DNA of 64,000 nucleotides from Posidonia oceanica (lineage: Eukaryota > Streptophyta > Magnoliopsida > Alismatales > Posidoniaceae). Made by a program: the position numbers and the translations under genes. Positions 22,284-32,730 of this stretch are shown one piece after another. Location of the stretch: NCBI GenBank assembly GCA_037176725.1, contig JAZBRS010000020.1, forward strand, positions 100,086,501-100,150,500, in the 5' to 3' direction. Positions within the stretch are counted from its first letter, which is position 1, and each line of letters opens with the position of its first letter. The notes under the pieces were generated by a model, which searched no databases, had not been told where the DNA came from, and saw only the letters and a program-made list of their open reading frames with translations.

Positions 22284-25042
22284 TGTAAAACCCTAGAATT
22301 CATTTCCCGTGTAATTATGCTTTTATAATGAATTCCTTGGCTGCAGTCGGGGGTCACTGGCCTTGTAGGCCCCACTTGTGATTGTTGTGGGCCCCACCTG
22401 TGGTTTGTATGGGTCTCTACCTGTGTTTTATTGTGAACCCCATTTGTGGTGGTTGGTGGGACAGATTGTGGTCTGGTCCCTGGCTCTCTCTTCCCTCTCT
22501 CTCTCTCACTTTTCCCCTCCTCCTCATCTTCTTCTCCTCCCCCTCACTCGTGCCCGCCCCCTCCCTCCATCTCCTCCCCATCTTCTTCTCCTCCCCCTCA
22601 CCCTGTCCTTCTCCCTCCCTCCTCTTCCTCCTCCCATCCCCGGCCTCCGTGCCCTAGCTCCAGCGACGGCGGCGGCGAGGTCTCCTCCATCTCCTCCTCC
22701 CTCCACTCAATCCTCCCCACTCCCCCTTCCTCCTCTTCTTTTTCCTCCTTCCCTGTGGCGGCTGTCGGTGGTGGCCGACACGTGGTGGCGGTCAGTGATG
22801 GTGCGGCGAGCTCCGATCTTCGTCCTGGTGGAGTGGCGAGCCCGAGAGCGGTGCGTGGAGCTCGGTGAGGCAGCAGATCGCCGAAGTTGCGTGTGAATCG
22901 CCGGAGGACGGAGGCCATCCCTCTGTCCCAAGGTACACGCCTCGCTATTGTAACTCAAATGTTTAGAAAATGATATGCATGCGTCCCTTGTCATGTTTTG
23001 AAGGCTATGCAAGTGGTTTGGCAATTTTTGGGATTTTATGTGGTTTTTGGCCGGATTTATGGCCCAAGTAGCTTAAATGCTTAAATATGGATTTCTGGTG
23101 TTTTGTGCCTTAGATAGAGGCGAATGTGGTGTGGATGTGTTGCTTGAGCGGATACGCTCATTTTCATATAATGCATGCTTAGTTTGGCATGGATTTGCTA
23201 GTGTTTGAGATTTTTAGGCGAAAATGACTTGAATGTGGGTTTTCCGGTGTTTTTGTGAATTGTATGCCTCAGAATGCCATAATGCATGTTTGGTTGCATT
23301 CCTTATTGAATTTCGGAGATTTCAGTATATGGCATGCTAGATTTAGAGTTTTGTGTACGTGTTTTGGGATTTAAGTGGGTTTTATGAGTTTTCTGTCCTG
23401 GTCTAGTTCGGCACACCGCTTTTGAACGATATGCCGATTTCTGTAAGAAATCGGTACACCGGTCCATATCAGTGTCTCGTTTTGCTGTCAGATTTAGACC
23501 AGAACCCTAGAATCGGTCAATCGGTTGATTTGGTTCTACCGAATCAGGGGTTTTCGATAGACTGATGGGATTTCGGTCTGCCGTTTTCTGGGCCTGAATG
23601 GTCGACCGGTCCTTTTGGGCCAACCGAATCAGGGATTTTCAGTCGACCGGCTGGATTTCCGATCTGCCAATTTTGGTCTGGGATGTTTCCCAGGCCTGTT
23701 TTCAATGGTTTTAATATTGGTTCTTTTGGGCTTATTGTGCTTTAGCCCATGAGTTTAATTAAATGCTTTCGAAGAGATTTTTAAGGAAAAATATGGATGA
23801 TTTGCAAATGATTTTGCCAAGGTTTTTCATGGCAAAAAACTTAGGAGTTGTGTTGGCTGGACCTGGGGATGCGACGACATTCCTGGTGTGTCGCACACCT
23901 CACCTGGGTTGAGGTTTTGGGGGTCGGGGTGTCGGCAGTACCTAGTGGTATCGTAGCAGCGGACTCGGGAGGTATGATACTCCTGCGTAGCTGGGCGTGA
24001 TACCCTAGTCGCTACGGGCACCGGGACTCGCCTGGTGTTGGGTGCTGGCTGAGCCTAAGGGTGAGGAGCCTCTAGTGGTACGGAGCACTGAGCTGAGGTC
24101 GCCGTATATTAGGCATGCCCTGTGGTTTGTCCTGATTATGGACAGCTCACCCAGTTGGGGTGAGTAGCTTTCCCAGGTGGGGGATCGCTTTTGAGGCGTC
24201 TCTAGTGACGAGATGCCGGGACGGACACGCTCCTCTACAAGGTGGTTGTTCGTGGCAGTGTAGTGAGTTGCAAGGGTGAGTCCCTGACTACTGCTTGAGG
24301 CCAGGTCGGTTGCTTGGCGCCAGGCCACACGACCAGTTGTGGTTTTTTGCCCACGAGGCTATGTTTGGTTGTTGCTAGCCGTATTAGGCCTAGTTTTTTG
24401 GGCTTCATGAGGTTTTGCTGAGTTTTCGACCATATTAGGCCTAATGCTTTCCACCTATTTATGGCATGTGGTTTTGGTTTGAGTTTTGGGCTGATGGGCT
24501 GTGGTATTAATTGAGAATTTATTTGCGAGGTATTTCCACCTTGTTTTGGCCAGTGGGCCGAGTGTTTTCCCAGCCTGAGAGGTTGGAGGTTTTTGAGTTG
24601 TGCTGAGGTTTTGGGCCGGTGGGCCGTGGTTTGTGAAAATGATTTGTAAACACCTTTTTTTCCCGATTTTAGCATATTGACTTTGGGAAAGGTGTTTTGA
24701 TTGATTATAGTGTTTGTTGTGGACCCGGATTTGGGGTTTTGACCGATCGTGCCGTATTCTAGTTTTTATGCCGGTTTCTCGCGAGGTTTTTGCGAGGTGT
24801 GTGCTGGGTGACGATTTCTAGTCACTCACGTGTGCTTTGTGTGATTTTCAATTACAGGTGCAGATGGTTAGTTGGTTCGGAGTCCTAGTGCATATAGTGG
24901 GAGTCACGTAGCTGTCCACTGCAGGTTCCTGGCATAGATATTTGTTATTTAGCCCAGTAGTTAACTGTTGATATAATAGTTAATTGTATTTTAAATTTTT
25001 GTTGGGCTTGGTTTTTGTAATGTTGCGATTGGGGTCGTGAAA
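22284..25042 (+). repeat. 5' LTR of element E
   Basis: It starts TGTAAAACCCTAGAATTC, matched at 29808 (TGTAACACCCGAGAATTC), and runs to just before the PBS at 25047, about 2.76 kb. It contains a pyrimidine-rich GC-rich block (about 22490-22900) with a possible splice donor at about 22932, and a run of TTTCGG-N4-CCGAAA cassettes at 23406-23672. Long open frames at 22378-22918 are low-complexity artefacts. Confidence 0.8.
23406..23672. repeat. Array of 6-4-6 palindromic cassettes in element E LTR
   Basis: About ten 16-bp units resembling TTTCGG-N4-CCGAAA begin at 23406, 23424, 23449, 23511, 23529, 23552, 23571, 23614, 23637 and 23657. The four-base centres are CACA, TATG, TACA, TCAA, TCTA, TAGA, TCTG, CCAA, TCGA and TCTG. 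Two pairs (23406/23424 and 23511/23529) are exactly 18 bp apart. Several arms are degenerate. Confidence 0.6.
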
Positions 25043-25046
25043 GATT

Positions 25047-25060
25047 TGGTATCAGAGCCC
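25047..25060 (+). other. Primer-binding site of element E
   Basis: TGGTATCAGAGCCC matches the well-known plant initiator-methionine tRNA PBS (TGGTATCAGAGC) and lies just after the LTR. Confidence 0.9.
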
Positions 25061-25217
25061 AGGTTCACTAGGTTGCACTAGCCTAGCTGTGGTAAGTCTA
25101 ATGACTCCATAATAAATTGCATATCATAATCGAGTCTGCACCTATTGTTTTGGCATATATTGCTATTTGTCTTATTGACTGTGGTGCAGGATATTGTTGT
25201 TTCTCTCCTATTTCAGC

Positions 25218-26340
25218 ATGTCTCGCCGTAGCCGTCGAAAGGACAAGGCCCCTGCTGAGGAACCTAGCTCTCGAGAGGAGAGTGGTTGGTAGGGCAGGTG
25301 GACGGAGTTGCGAGGCTGGATGAGCGGGATCTCTCATGCATTTGGCAAGAGTAGCTCAGGTAGATCGTCTGAGGGAGATCCCTGGCTACGCCAATTGAGC
25401 AAGCTCCACTCGCCGACATTTAAGGGTACTAGTACTCCTGAGGAGAGTGAGGCATGGCTGCGAAGGATTGAGAAGTTGTTGGATAGTTTGGCGTGCCCAG
25501 CGGAGCACTGGGTGCGGTTGGCTGCCTTTCAGCTAGAAGGCGATGCCGATGAGTGGTGGAGAGCCATAAGGTGGCTGAAGTTCCCAAATTCTATAACGGT
25601 CGACATCAAGTGGAAGGACTTCGAGGCTACATTTCATGAGAAGTACTTCGCGAGCCATGTGAGGAGTCGGTTCGATCGAGAGTTCTGAAGTCTGCAACAG
25701 GGCAAGATGACTATGGCTGAGTATGAAGCCTCATTTGCCCGGTTGGAGAGGTTCGCCCAGGCCTTTGATACTGAGGAAAGGCAGGCGGAGAGATTTCTAG
25801 AAGGCCTTCAACCTAGTTTGAGGGTGAGGTGATAGGCTGCCAATGTACGATGGTAGCTGAGATGGTCCAGATGGCTTCCCGCTTTGAAGAAGAGTACAAC
25901 CAGTATGTGAGTGGTCACTCCAAGGGGAAGGCCAAGACACCCTTCACTTCCCGATTCTCTGTCTCTAGTCCACTGAGTTCCAGTGGCACGAGTAGCCCAA
26001 GGAAGAGAAAGAAGGACAGATCTGGTAGTGGTTCTGGTGCCCAGCGTAGTTTTGCTAGAGGTGGTGGTGCTGGCCCTACCTCCAGCGCCCGGCACAGCTT
26101 TGTAGGAGTTGGTAGCACCGATCTGAGTCAGGCTGCTTCAAGTGGATACGGTGGCACCCAGTGTTTCTAGTGTGGCCAGATGGGTCACTTTGCAGTGCAC
26201 TGCCCTCGAGCACAGCAGGTAACGAATCGGAGCGGAGTGGTGTGCTACTACTGTGGGAGACCAGGACATGTGCAGAGGTTGTGTCTGGATCCTCCAAAGA
26301 GAGCGGGGAATGTGCCACAGCAGCTGACTCGGGGGCGTGT
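25218..26340 (+). pseudogene. Element E gag, broken
   Basis: Gag forms the particle that packages element RNA. The likely start is ATG 25218 (MSRRSRRKDK), in frame with the 126-residue capsid piece from 25308, with one TAG at 25290-25292 between. The core shows ESEAWLRRIEKLLD and GDADEWWRAI, typical of Tekay/Del gag, and continues past a TGA at 25686 (AEYEASFARLERFAQ). Two CCHC knuckles follow at about 26160-26290: C-x2-CGQMGHFAVHC (with a TAG inside) and CYYCGRPGHVQRLC. A frameshift lies near 25830. Confidence 0.85.
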
Positions 26341-26676
26341 GTTCACCATTTCAGCTCCCGACTGTGGGCCCTCTGGTGATGTTATAGAGGGTTCTTATCT
26401 TGTGGCGGGCCGAATGGCCAATGTTCTGTTTAAATCAGGGAGCACGTTCTCTTTTGTCTCCGAGTCTTTTGCAGTAGAGCTGGATGATGTACCAGCCAAG
26501 TTAGCTTTCCACCTGGAGGTGGTAACGCCACTGGGTGAGCACGGTTGGCATGGAGATATCTGCCTTCTGTCCATTTGGAGCTGAATGGCCGAGAGTTCGA
26601 TGCCACTCTCATCCTCATAGGCATGAATGAGTATGATGTCATCTTGGGCATGGACTGACTGAGCCAACATTCTACT
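26341..26676 (+). pseudogene. Element E protease, catalytic Asp replaced
   Basis: This is the retropepsin region of the polyprotein, following the second knuckle. The expected D-S-G-A/S-T-x-S-F motif appears as KSGSTFSFVS near 26435, with Lys where the catalytic Asp should be, so it would be inactive. The later segment EYDVILGMD is followed by TGA where related elements have Trp (GMDWL). The open frame breaks at about 26581. Confidence 0.75.
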
Positions 26677-28466
26677 TTGATCGACTGTGCTCATAGGAGG
26701 ATTTTCTTTGGAGCTTCTGATGCTGGTTCCTTCTTCGTGCAAGGTGTGCGCCAGGGTGAGCCTAAGCTTGTGATTTCTGCTATGAAGGCTTACAAGTCTT
26801 TGACTAAGGAATGTGTGGGGTACTTTGCTAGTGTGGTTACTTCTACTTCTTCAGAGTCGGGTATTCACAACATATCTGTTGTGTGTGAATATCCCGACGT
26901 TTTCCCTGATGATCTGCCTGGCATGCCACCTCACAGGGAAGTAGAGTTCTTTATTGAGCTGACCCCAGGGAGTGGTGCTGTTGCAAAGAATCCTTATCGG
27001 ATGGCACCAGCTGAGTTGCGAGAGCTCAAGGCCCAGCTGCAGGAGTTGCTAGACAAGGGATTCATCTGGCCAAGTGTATCTCCATGGGGAGCACCCGTCT
27101 TGTTCGTTCGTAAGAGGGATGGTTCACTCCGATTGTGTATAGAGTACCGGATGTTGAACCAGATTACGGTGAAGAACAAGTATCCTTTGCCCCGTATTGA
27201 AGATCTATTTGACCAGTTGCAGTCTCCTTCCGTCTTCTCGAAGATTGATCTGAGATCAGGATATCACCAGTTGAGGATCCATGATTCAGACATTCAGAAG
27301 ACTACTTTCCGGACACAATATGGCTACTATGAGTTTACGGTTATGCCCTTCGGCTTAACCAATGCCCCTGCCGCATTCATGGAATTGATGAAGTAGATCT
27401 TCAAGCCTTACTTGGATCAGTTTGTGGTGGCATTTGTAGACAATATTTTGGTCTACTCTTCAGATGAGGAAGCTCATGCCCAACATCTGAGGGCAGTGCT
27501 GGATGTTCTAAGGCAGCACCAGTTGTACGCCAAGTTCACCAAGTGCGAGTTCTGGCTGAGTGAGGTTATGTTCCTCGGCCACCTTATCTCTGGAGACGGC
27601 ATCAGAGTTGATCCTGCCAAGGTTGAGGTAGTAGCAATTGGCAGAGACCCAGGACCGTGATTGAGATCAGGAGTTTCCTAGGATTGGCAGGTTACTACAA
27701 GAGATTTATCAGGGATTTCTCTTCTATTGCCTCATCCCTGACAGCTCTCACCAAGCAAGGGGTTCCGTTCATTTGGGACCAAGACTGTGAGGCGAGTTTC
27801 AATGTGTTGAAAGCTCGTCTGACTTCTGCTCCTGTTCTGACCTTGCCTTCTGGTAGTGGTAGCTTCACTGTTTATAGTGATGCCAGTGGAGTTGGTTTGG
27901 GTAGTGTTCTAATGCAACGTGGCAACGTTGTGGCTTATGCCTCCCATCAGCCAAAGGACCACGAGAAGAACTACCCTACCCATGATCTAGAGATGGCTGC
28001 CATGGTGTTCACGCTAAGGCTTTGGCGACACTACCTGTATGGGAAGGAGTTTGAGGTCTACACGGATCACAAGTGTTTGAAGTATATATTTACTCAGAAG
28101 GACCTCAACATGCGGCAGCGGAGGTGGGTGGAATACCTCAAGGACTATGACTTCAGTTTGTCCTACCACCCTAGGAAGGCTAACGTGGTCGCCGATGCTC
28201 TGAACCGGTGTATGCACGTCGTGGCAAGCCTGATGGTCAAGGAATGGACCATGCTGGAGGATCTGGCTGACTGTGGACTCAAGAGACTACATCGAGGAGC
28301 AGGCGGTGCCTACATGGCGAGCTTGTCTATACATCCCAAGCTAATGGAGTTCATTATTGCCTGTCAACAGATGGACCCTTTCTTTCAGGCGACAGTTGGG
28401 AAGTTGCACGCTGGGGAAGTGCTGGACTTTTCTCTCAGTGTACATGGGGAGTTGAGGTTTGGTTAG
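26677..28466 (+). pseudogene. Element E reverse transcriptase and RNase H
   Basis: This is an RNA-dependent DNA polymerase plus the RNase H that degrades the RNA strand. RT motifs in order: [63 protein letters not shown], then FVDNILVYS, where the catalytic YVDD has become FVDN (second Asp lost). A TAG at 27394 and a frameshift at about 27650 interrupt it. RNase H follows from about 27850: FTVYSDASGVGLGSVL, YPTHDLEMAAMVF, VYTDHKCLKYI and ANVVADALN, retaining its acidic residues. It continues into the integrase. Confidence 0.9.
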
Positions 28467-29574
28467 CGCCTGTATGTGCCCCAGTACGAGGAAGCCAGGC
28501 GAAGGCTGCTGGATGAAGCCCATCGATCCAAGTACACCGTCCACCCAAGATCCACGAAGATGTATCGAGATCTGAAGCGGAACTTTTGGTGGCCTTGCAT
28601 GAAGAGAGAAGTTACTGACTATGTGGCAAGGTGTGCAACTTGCTAGCTAGTCAAGGCAGAGCATCAGTGACTTGGTGGAACTCTACAGTCGTTGAGCATA
28701 CCGAAATGGAAATGGGAACACATCTCTATGGATTTTCTAACAGGGTTGCCATGTACCATGAGGAAGAACGACACCGTGTGGGTGATCGTTGATCGGCTAA
28801 CCAAGTCAGCTCATTTTCTTGCTATTCGGGTGAATCTTCCTTTACGATGGTTGGCAGAATTGTACGTATCAGAGATTGTCCGACTGCATGGTGTTCCTGT
28901 ATCCATAGTGTCTGACAGAGACACATGGTTTACCTCAAGGTTCTGGAGGACTCTGCAGTAAGCTTTTGGCACAATTCTCAATTTCAGTACAGCATTCCAC
29001 CCTCAGACAGATGGTCAGACAGAGAGGACTATCCAGACTCTGGAGGATATGCTAAGAGCTTGTGCCCTGGACTTGCAAGGAAGTTGGGAGGACCACCTGC
29101 CATTGGTTGAGTTTGCATACAACAATAGCTACCACTCTAGCATCAGGATGGTACCAGACGAGGCTCCGTATGGTAGGCCCTGCAGATCCCCGGTTTGTTG
29201 GAGCGAGGTAGGAGAGCGGCAGCTTCTTGGTCCTAGGATTGTGCAGCAGTACGCGGACAAGGTGGACTTGATCCGCAAAAGGCTTGTGACTGCACAGAGT
29301 TGGCAGAAGAGCTATGCCGATCGGAGGCGGAGACTGTTGGAGTTTTTGGTGGGAGACTTTGTGTTCTTAAGGTTTCACTGACCAATGGCGTGATGAGGTT
29401 TGGCAAGCGTGGGAAGCTGAGTCTCCGCTATATTGGCCTGTACCAGATCACGCAGAGGGTTAGTGAAGTAGCCTATCGATTGGCCCTACCACCAGAGCTG
29501 TCGATAGTGCACAGTGTGTTCCACGTCTCCATGCTGAGGAAGTGTCTGGCTGATGTTTCACAGGTGATCCCTGT
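28467..29574 (+). pseudogene. Element E integrase
   Basis: The integrase inserts element DNA into the genome. The N-terminal HHCC finger is at about 28530-28650 (ending CATC), with TAG and TGA where related elements have Gln and Arg. The catalytic core begins [15 protein letters not shown] (first Asp), then [13 protein letters not shown] (second Asp); after a [23 protein letters not shown] supplies the Glu region. The C-terminal part has the [16 protein letters not shown] and [10 protein letters not shown] motifs, then a beta-barrel-like GKLSLRYIGLYQI. Open frames 28692-28961 and 29049-29578 cover most of it, in different frames. Confidence 0.88.
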
Positions 29575-29773
29575 TTAGCCAGGGGTGCTCCAGGAAGATC
29601 TCTTCTATGTTGAGGAGGCTGTCCAGATTATTGATCGCAGAGAATAGGTGTTGTGGAATAAGGTGATTCCATTGGTTCTCGTGAGATGGCAGCATCATGG
29701 AGCAAAAGAGGCCACTTGGGAGCGCGAGGATGACATCTTTGCTCGGTACCCGCACCTTCTCGCCTACAATTGA
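29575..29773 (+). pseudogene. Element E chromodomain
   Basis: This is the C-terminal chromodomain of the pol polyprotein, thought in chromoviruses to direct integration to particular chromatin. It shows YVEEAVQIIDRRE, a TAG, then VPLVLVRWQHHGA-like residues and EATWEREDD, the usual chromodomain core, ending at TGA 29771-29773. The 3' LTR remnant begins 35 bp later. Confidence 0.82.
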
Positions 29774-29807
29774 TTTCGAGGGCGAAATCCTTTTTAAGTG
29801 TTTATGA

Positions 29808-29838
29808 TGTAACACCCGAGAATTCATTTCCCTTGTAG
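29808..29838 (+). repeat. Truncated 3' LTR of element E
   Basis: About 30 bp match the start of the 5' LTR at 22284, then similarity stops and copia sequence begins. A deletion or rearrangement removed the rest together with element A's right LTR half. Confidence 0.7.
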
Positions 29839-30078
29839 GGGGTGGGTCTCATTCACCTACCCACTAGACCGCTATAGAATCTCCTTCGTCTTCTCCACCA
29901 ACAATTGTTTCCCCGTCGTCTTCCTCTGTTCATTCTGCTCCACCAATTGCAAACCCATCTCCTTTATCAGCTTTTGTCCCCTCCTCTCGACCACCCCTCC
30001 CTCCATCAACTCCTCCACCGTTAATTTCAAAAACTCATACCATGACCACTCAATTTCAAACTGGCTCATTAAAACCTA
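29839..30078 (+). pseudogene. Copia remnant G, left piece (integrase to RT spacer)
   Basis: One plus-strand frame reads through the pieces FPPSSSSVHSAP, PPSTPPPLI and HTMTTQFQTGSLKP, the low-complexity region that precedes RT in Ty1/copia polyproteins (compare the usual HxMxTRxKxGxxKPK). The frame is taken up again at 35517 after element F: joining across one AAACC copy continues the KP..PFIP motif. Confidence 0.6.
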
Positions 30079-30083
30079 AAACC
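30079..30083. repeat. Target-site duplication AAACC (left)
   Basis: It precedes the TG of the element F 5' LTR and is repeated exactly at 35512-35516. Confidence 0.92.
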
Positions 30084-31242
30084 TGTTAGTAAAATTGCCT
30101 CATCTCAGTTTTGATGATAACAAAACATATTTATGTGCTAACCATCTTAATAGATCAAAGAAGAGTTCTCATGGACTTTGGAAAAAGAAGAATGTGAAAT
30201 TGGCAAAGAAGATATTGATGTGGAAGATCAAGGCAATTCAAGTTAAATATATTGAAGATTGGAGACCAAGTTTTATGTAATTAAAGAGTCATGAAAATGT
30301 AATATGTTGTATTCTAGGAACTTGTAATTATCTCCCAAGCACCCCTATAGTGCCTTAGGAAAATAGTCTTAGCCCCAAAACAAACCATTCATTGATTACA
30401 TTCTTTATAGGGCTAAAACAGGTATTTCGGCATACCTAATATTTTCGGTATACCGAAATCTGGAAGATCATGTGCTTACAACGGACTATTGATTAGGAAC
30501 ACAAATGGTTTTTGGTATCCCCAATCAGGGTTTTCTGGCATACCGAACTTTGTTCAGCATACCGAATTGGTCGATTCGTTGTAACAATCTGAGTTAAAAT
30601 GGCAAACCGTAAAACTTCGGTCCACCATTTTACTAGTCGTTTGTGAAGGTTGAAAGAGACGTTAGAGACAAACTTTTATCCATCTTTTCTTATAAATAGG
30701 ACCCCCATTTAACACATAGATGAGAGATAGATAGAGCTTCAAGCCACATTGTTTTCCAAGCATTCCACTCCTATTTTGTTAGAAAAATTCCCAAAGCAAG
30801 AGAGATTCATTCCCATCCTTTCCACCTTGCCAAAAGTTATTTGGGAGATATAGAAAAGAGTCAAAAGAGTTGTAATCTTCAATTTGTTGTGTGAGTTCTT
30901 CTCCGGTCGTGAGAAGAGGAACTACGGTTTTTGCGAAGGCTTGGTGAGGGTTCGTCAACGGTGTAAAGATAGGATCTTGGCCGAGAACAAGATTGGTTTA
31001 AGGTAACTATCAAGGGCTCTCGAGGAGTGGACTAAGCTGGGAAGGCTGAATCACTATAAATCCTCTAAGTAATATCATTATATCACATCCTCTTCTTTGT
31101 ATGTTTTTAGTTAATATTCAAATTCATCTCTATACTTCATTACTTGCTAAGTTTCTTAAAATTGTTAAAGTGAACTAAAATTCAGTAATTATTCTTGAAT
31201 TCACTATTCGGCTCCCTCTAGTGAAGCCCTAAAATCCTAACA
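30084..31242 (+). repeat. 5' LTR of element F
   Basis: It starts TGTTAGTAAAATTGCC and ends CCTAACA. It contains five 6-4-6 cassettes at 30425, 30443, 30510, 30533 and 30552. Confidence 0.92.
30425..30567. repeat. 6-4-6 palindromic cassettes in element F LTR
   Basis: Units of TTTCGG-N4-CCGAAA type begin at 30425, 30443, 30510, 30533 and 30552. The unit at 30443-30458 is a perfect 16-bp palindrome (centre TATA). Other centres are CATA, TATC, CATA and CATA. The first two are exactly 18 bp apart. The same set, plus one extra copy from the 21-bp duplication, occurs in the 3' LTR (about 34673-34830). Confidence 0.7.
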
Positions 31243-31244
31243 GT

Positions 31245-31256
31245 TGGTATCAGAGC
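31245..31256 (+). other. Primer-binding site of element F
   Basis: TGGTATCAGAGC, the initiator-methionine tRNA PBS, starts two bases after the LTR. Confidence 0.92.
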
Positions 31257-31294
31257 CTTGTTTATCTAAGATAAGATTTAACTATTTTCTAGAT

Positions 31295-32730
31295 ATGGCT
31301 TCATGTTTAAACTCTTGCATTGTAGAGGGACAAAGTATTTATAGACCACTATTTTTTGATGGACATAATTATAATTATTGAAAATATATAATGCAAATAT
31401 ATCTTAAATCCATTGATCTTGATTGTGGAATATTGTTGTAAATGGATATACTCCTGGTAAAAAGAGTTATAAGGAATGGAATAAAAATGAATTTAATTTA
31501 GCTACTTCAAATGCAAAGGGGTTAAATACCTTGTTTTGTACTATAAATGAAGATCAATTTAATCGAATTTCTAATTGTTGTACTTCTCATGAAGCATGGC
31601 ATATTTTAGAAGTTACTCATGAAGGAACAAGTCAAGTAAAAGAAACTAAAATAAATATGCTTATTCATAAGTATGAAATGTTTAAAATGCAACATTATGA
31701 ATCTATTGGTGATATGTTTACTAGATCTTGTGAGATTACTAACATTTTGAAGTCTCTTGGTAAAAGTTTTTCTTCAAGTGATTTAGTTAGGAAAGTTCTT
31801 AGATTTCTTACTCCAGCTTGGGAAAAGAAGGTCACCGTTATTGAAGAAGGAAATGATCTTTTAACATATTCCCTTGAAGATCTAATTGGAAATCGTACTT
31901 CATATGAAGTACAAATGATAGAGAAGGAATTAGAAAATGTTCCAGAAAAGAAGAGTATTATCCTTAATGCCTCGATCGAGTCGGATGATTCGGATGAGGA
32001 AGATCTTGCTCTTGTAACTCACAAGTTCAAGACATTCTTAAAGAAAGAAAGAATTCAAAAGGACATAAGAAAAATCAAGAAAAATAAGGCTCTTCAAGCT
32101 ACATGGGACGATAGCGACTCTTCCGATGAACATTTATCTTCCAATGGTGAGGTTGCTCACTCGTGTTTTATGGCAAAAATTAGTGAGGTAACATCTTTAG
32201 ATATTGTTGATGATTTTTCTATGAATGAAGTGCTTGATGCTTTCAATGATCTTTACTTGAAATATAAATCCTTGAATGTTAAATACAAAAATATAAACAA
32301 AAACTTTGTTGATATATCTCTTGAAAAAGAAATAATTTCAAATGAAAATGATGAATTGAGAAATAGGAATAAAGCATTTGAAATAGAAAATGATGTTTTG
32401 AAATATGAATTGAATATCTTGAAAGACAAAATTGATATTTTGGAAAGTGACATTGCTTCTTTGAAAATCAAAAGTGAAAATTTACTAAATGATGTTAGAA
32501 AGAAAACTATTGATGTAAGGAAGTATAGAAGTAAAAGTGTGCATAAAAATGTTAATCTATATGAAAATGGCTTTATTAGAGCTAACAATAATGAAAAATA
32601 TGAATTTGTCATTAAGAAGGAAAGAGGAAAATGGATTCCCAAAATAAGAAATAATTTGATTCCTAAGACTAACTCATTTGGACCTAAAATAAGGTGGATA
32701 CCAAAATCTCTACATGTTCCAAGTACTTGA
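31295..32730 (+). pseudogene. Element F copia-type gag, nearly intact
   Basis: The start is probably ATG 31295 (MASCLNSCIVEG..RPLFFDGHNYNY), followed by TGA 31379-31381 where copia gags have Trp (YxxWK). A one-base deletion near 31422 precedes the 435-residue open frame. That frame shows WNIVVNGYTP, a UBN2-type capsid region (SCCTSHEAWHILEVTHEGTS-like, VKETKINMLIHKYEMF, ILKSLGK), an acidic SDDSDEEDLAL segment, a long coiled coil (about residues 270-375) and a basic C-terminus with FGPKIRWIPKS. No CCHC knuckle was found. Only two lesions separate it from an open Gag, yet pol is absent. Confidence 0.85.

Larger units (their letters stand above)
22284..29838 (+). mobile_element. Ty3/gypsy chromovirus element E (Tekay/Del type)
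   Basis: This is a plus-strand element with a long 5' LTR (22284-25042), an initiator-Met-tRNA PBS, gag, protease, RT, RNase H, integrase and a C-terminal chromodomain, then only about 30 bp of 3' LTR. The chromodomain and the two-knuckle gag assign it to the Tekay/Del chromoviruses. It sits inside element A's LTR on the left; on the right it abuts copia remnant G, so sequence was lost there. Every coding segment has stops or frameshifts. Confidence 0.9.

Noticed and set aside
22378..22918. Overlapping open frames of up to 172 residues on both strands
   Set aside because: They lie in a CT/CCG-rich low-complexity block inside element E's LTR; the translations are Leu/Pro/Ser or Arg/Gly runs with no domain and are open in several frames at once.
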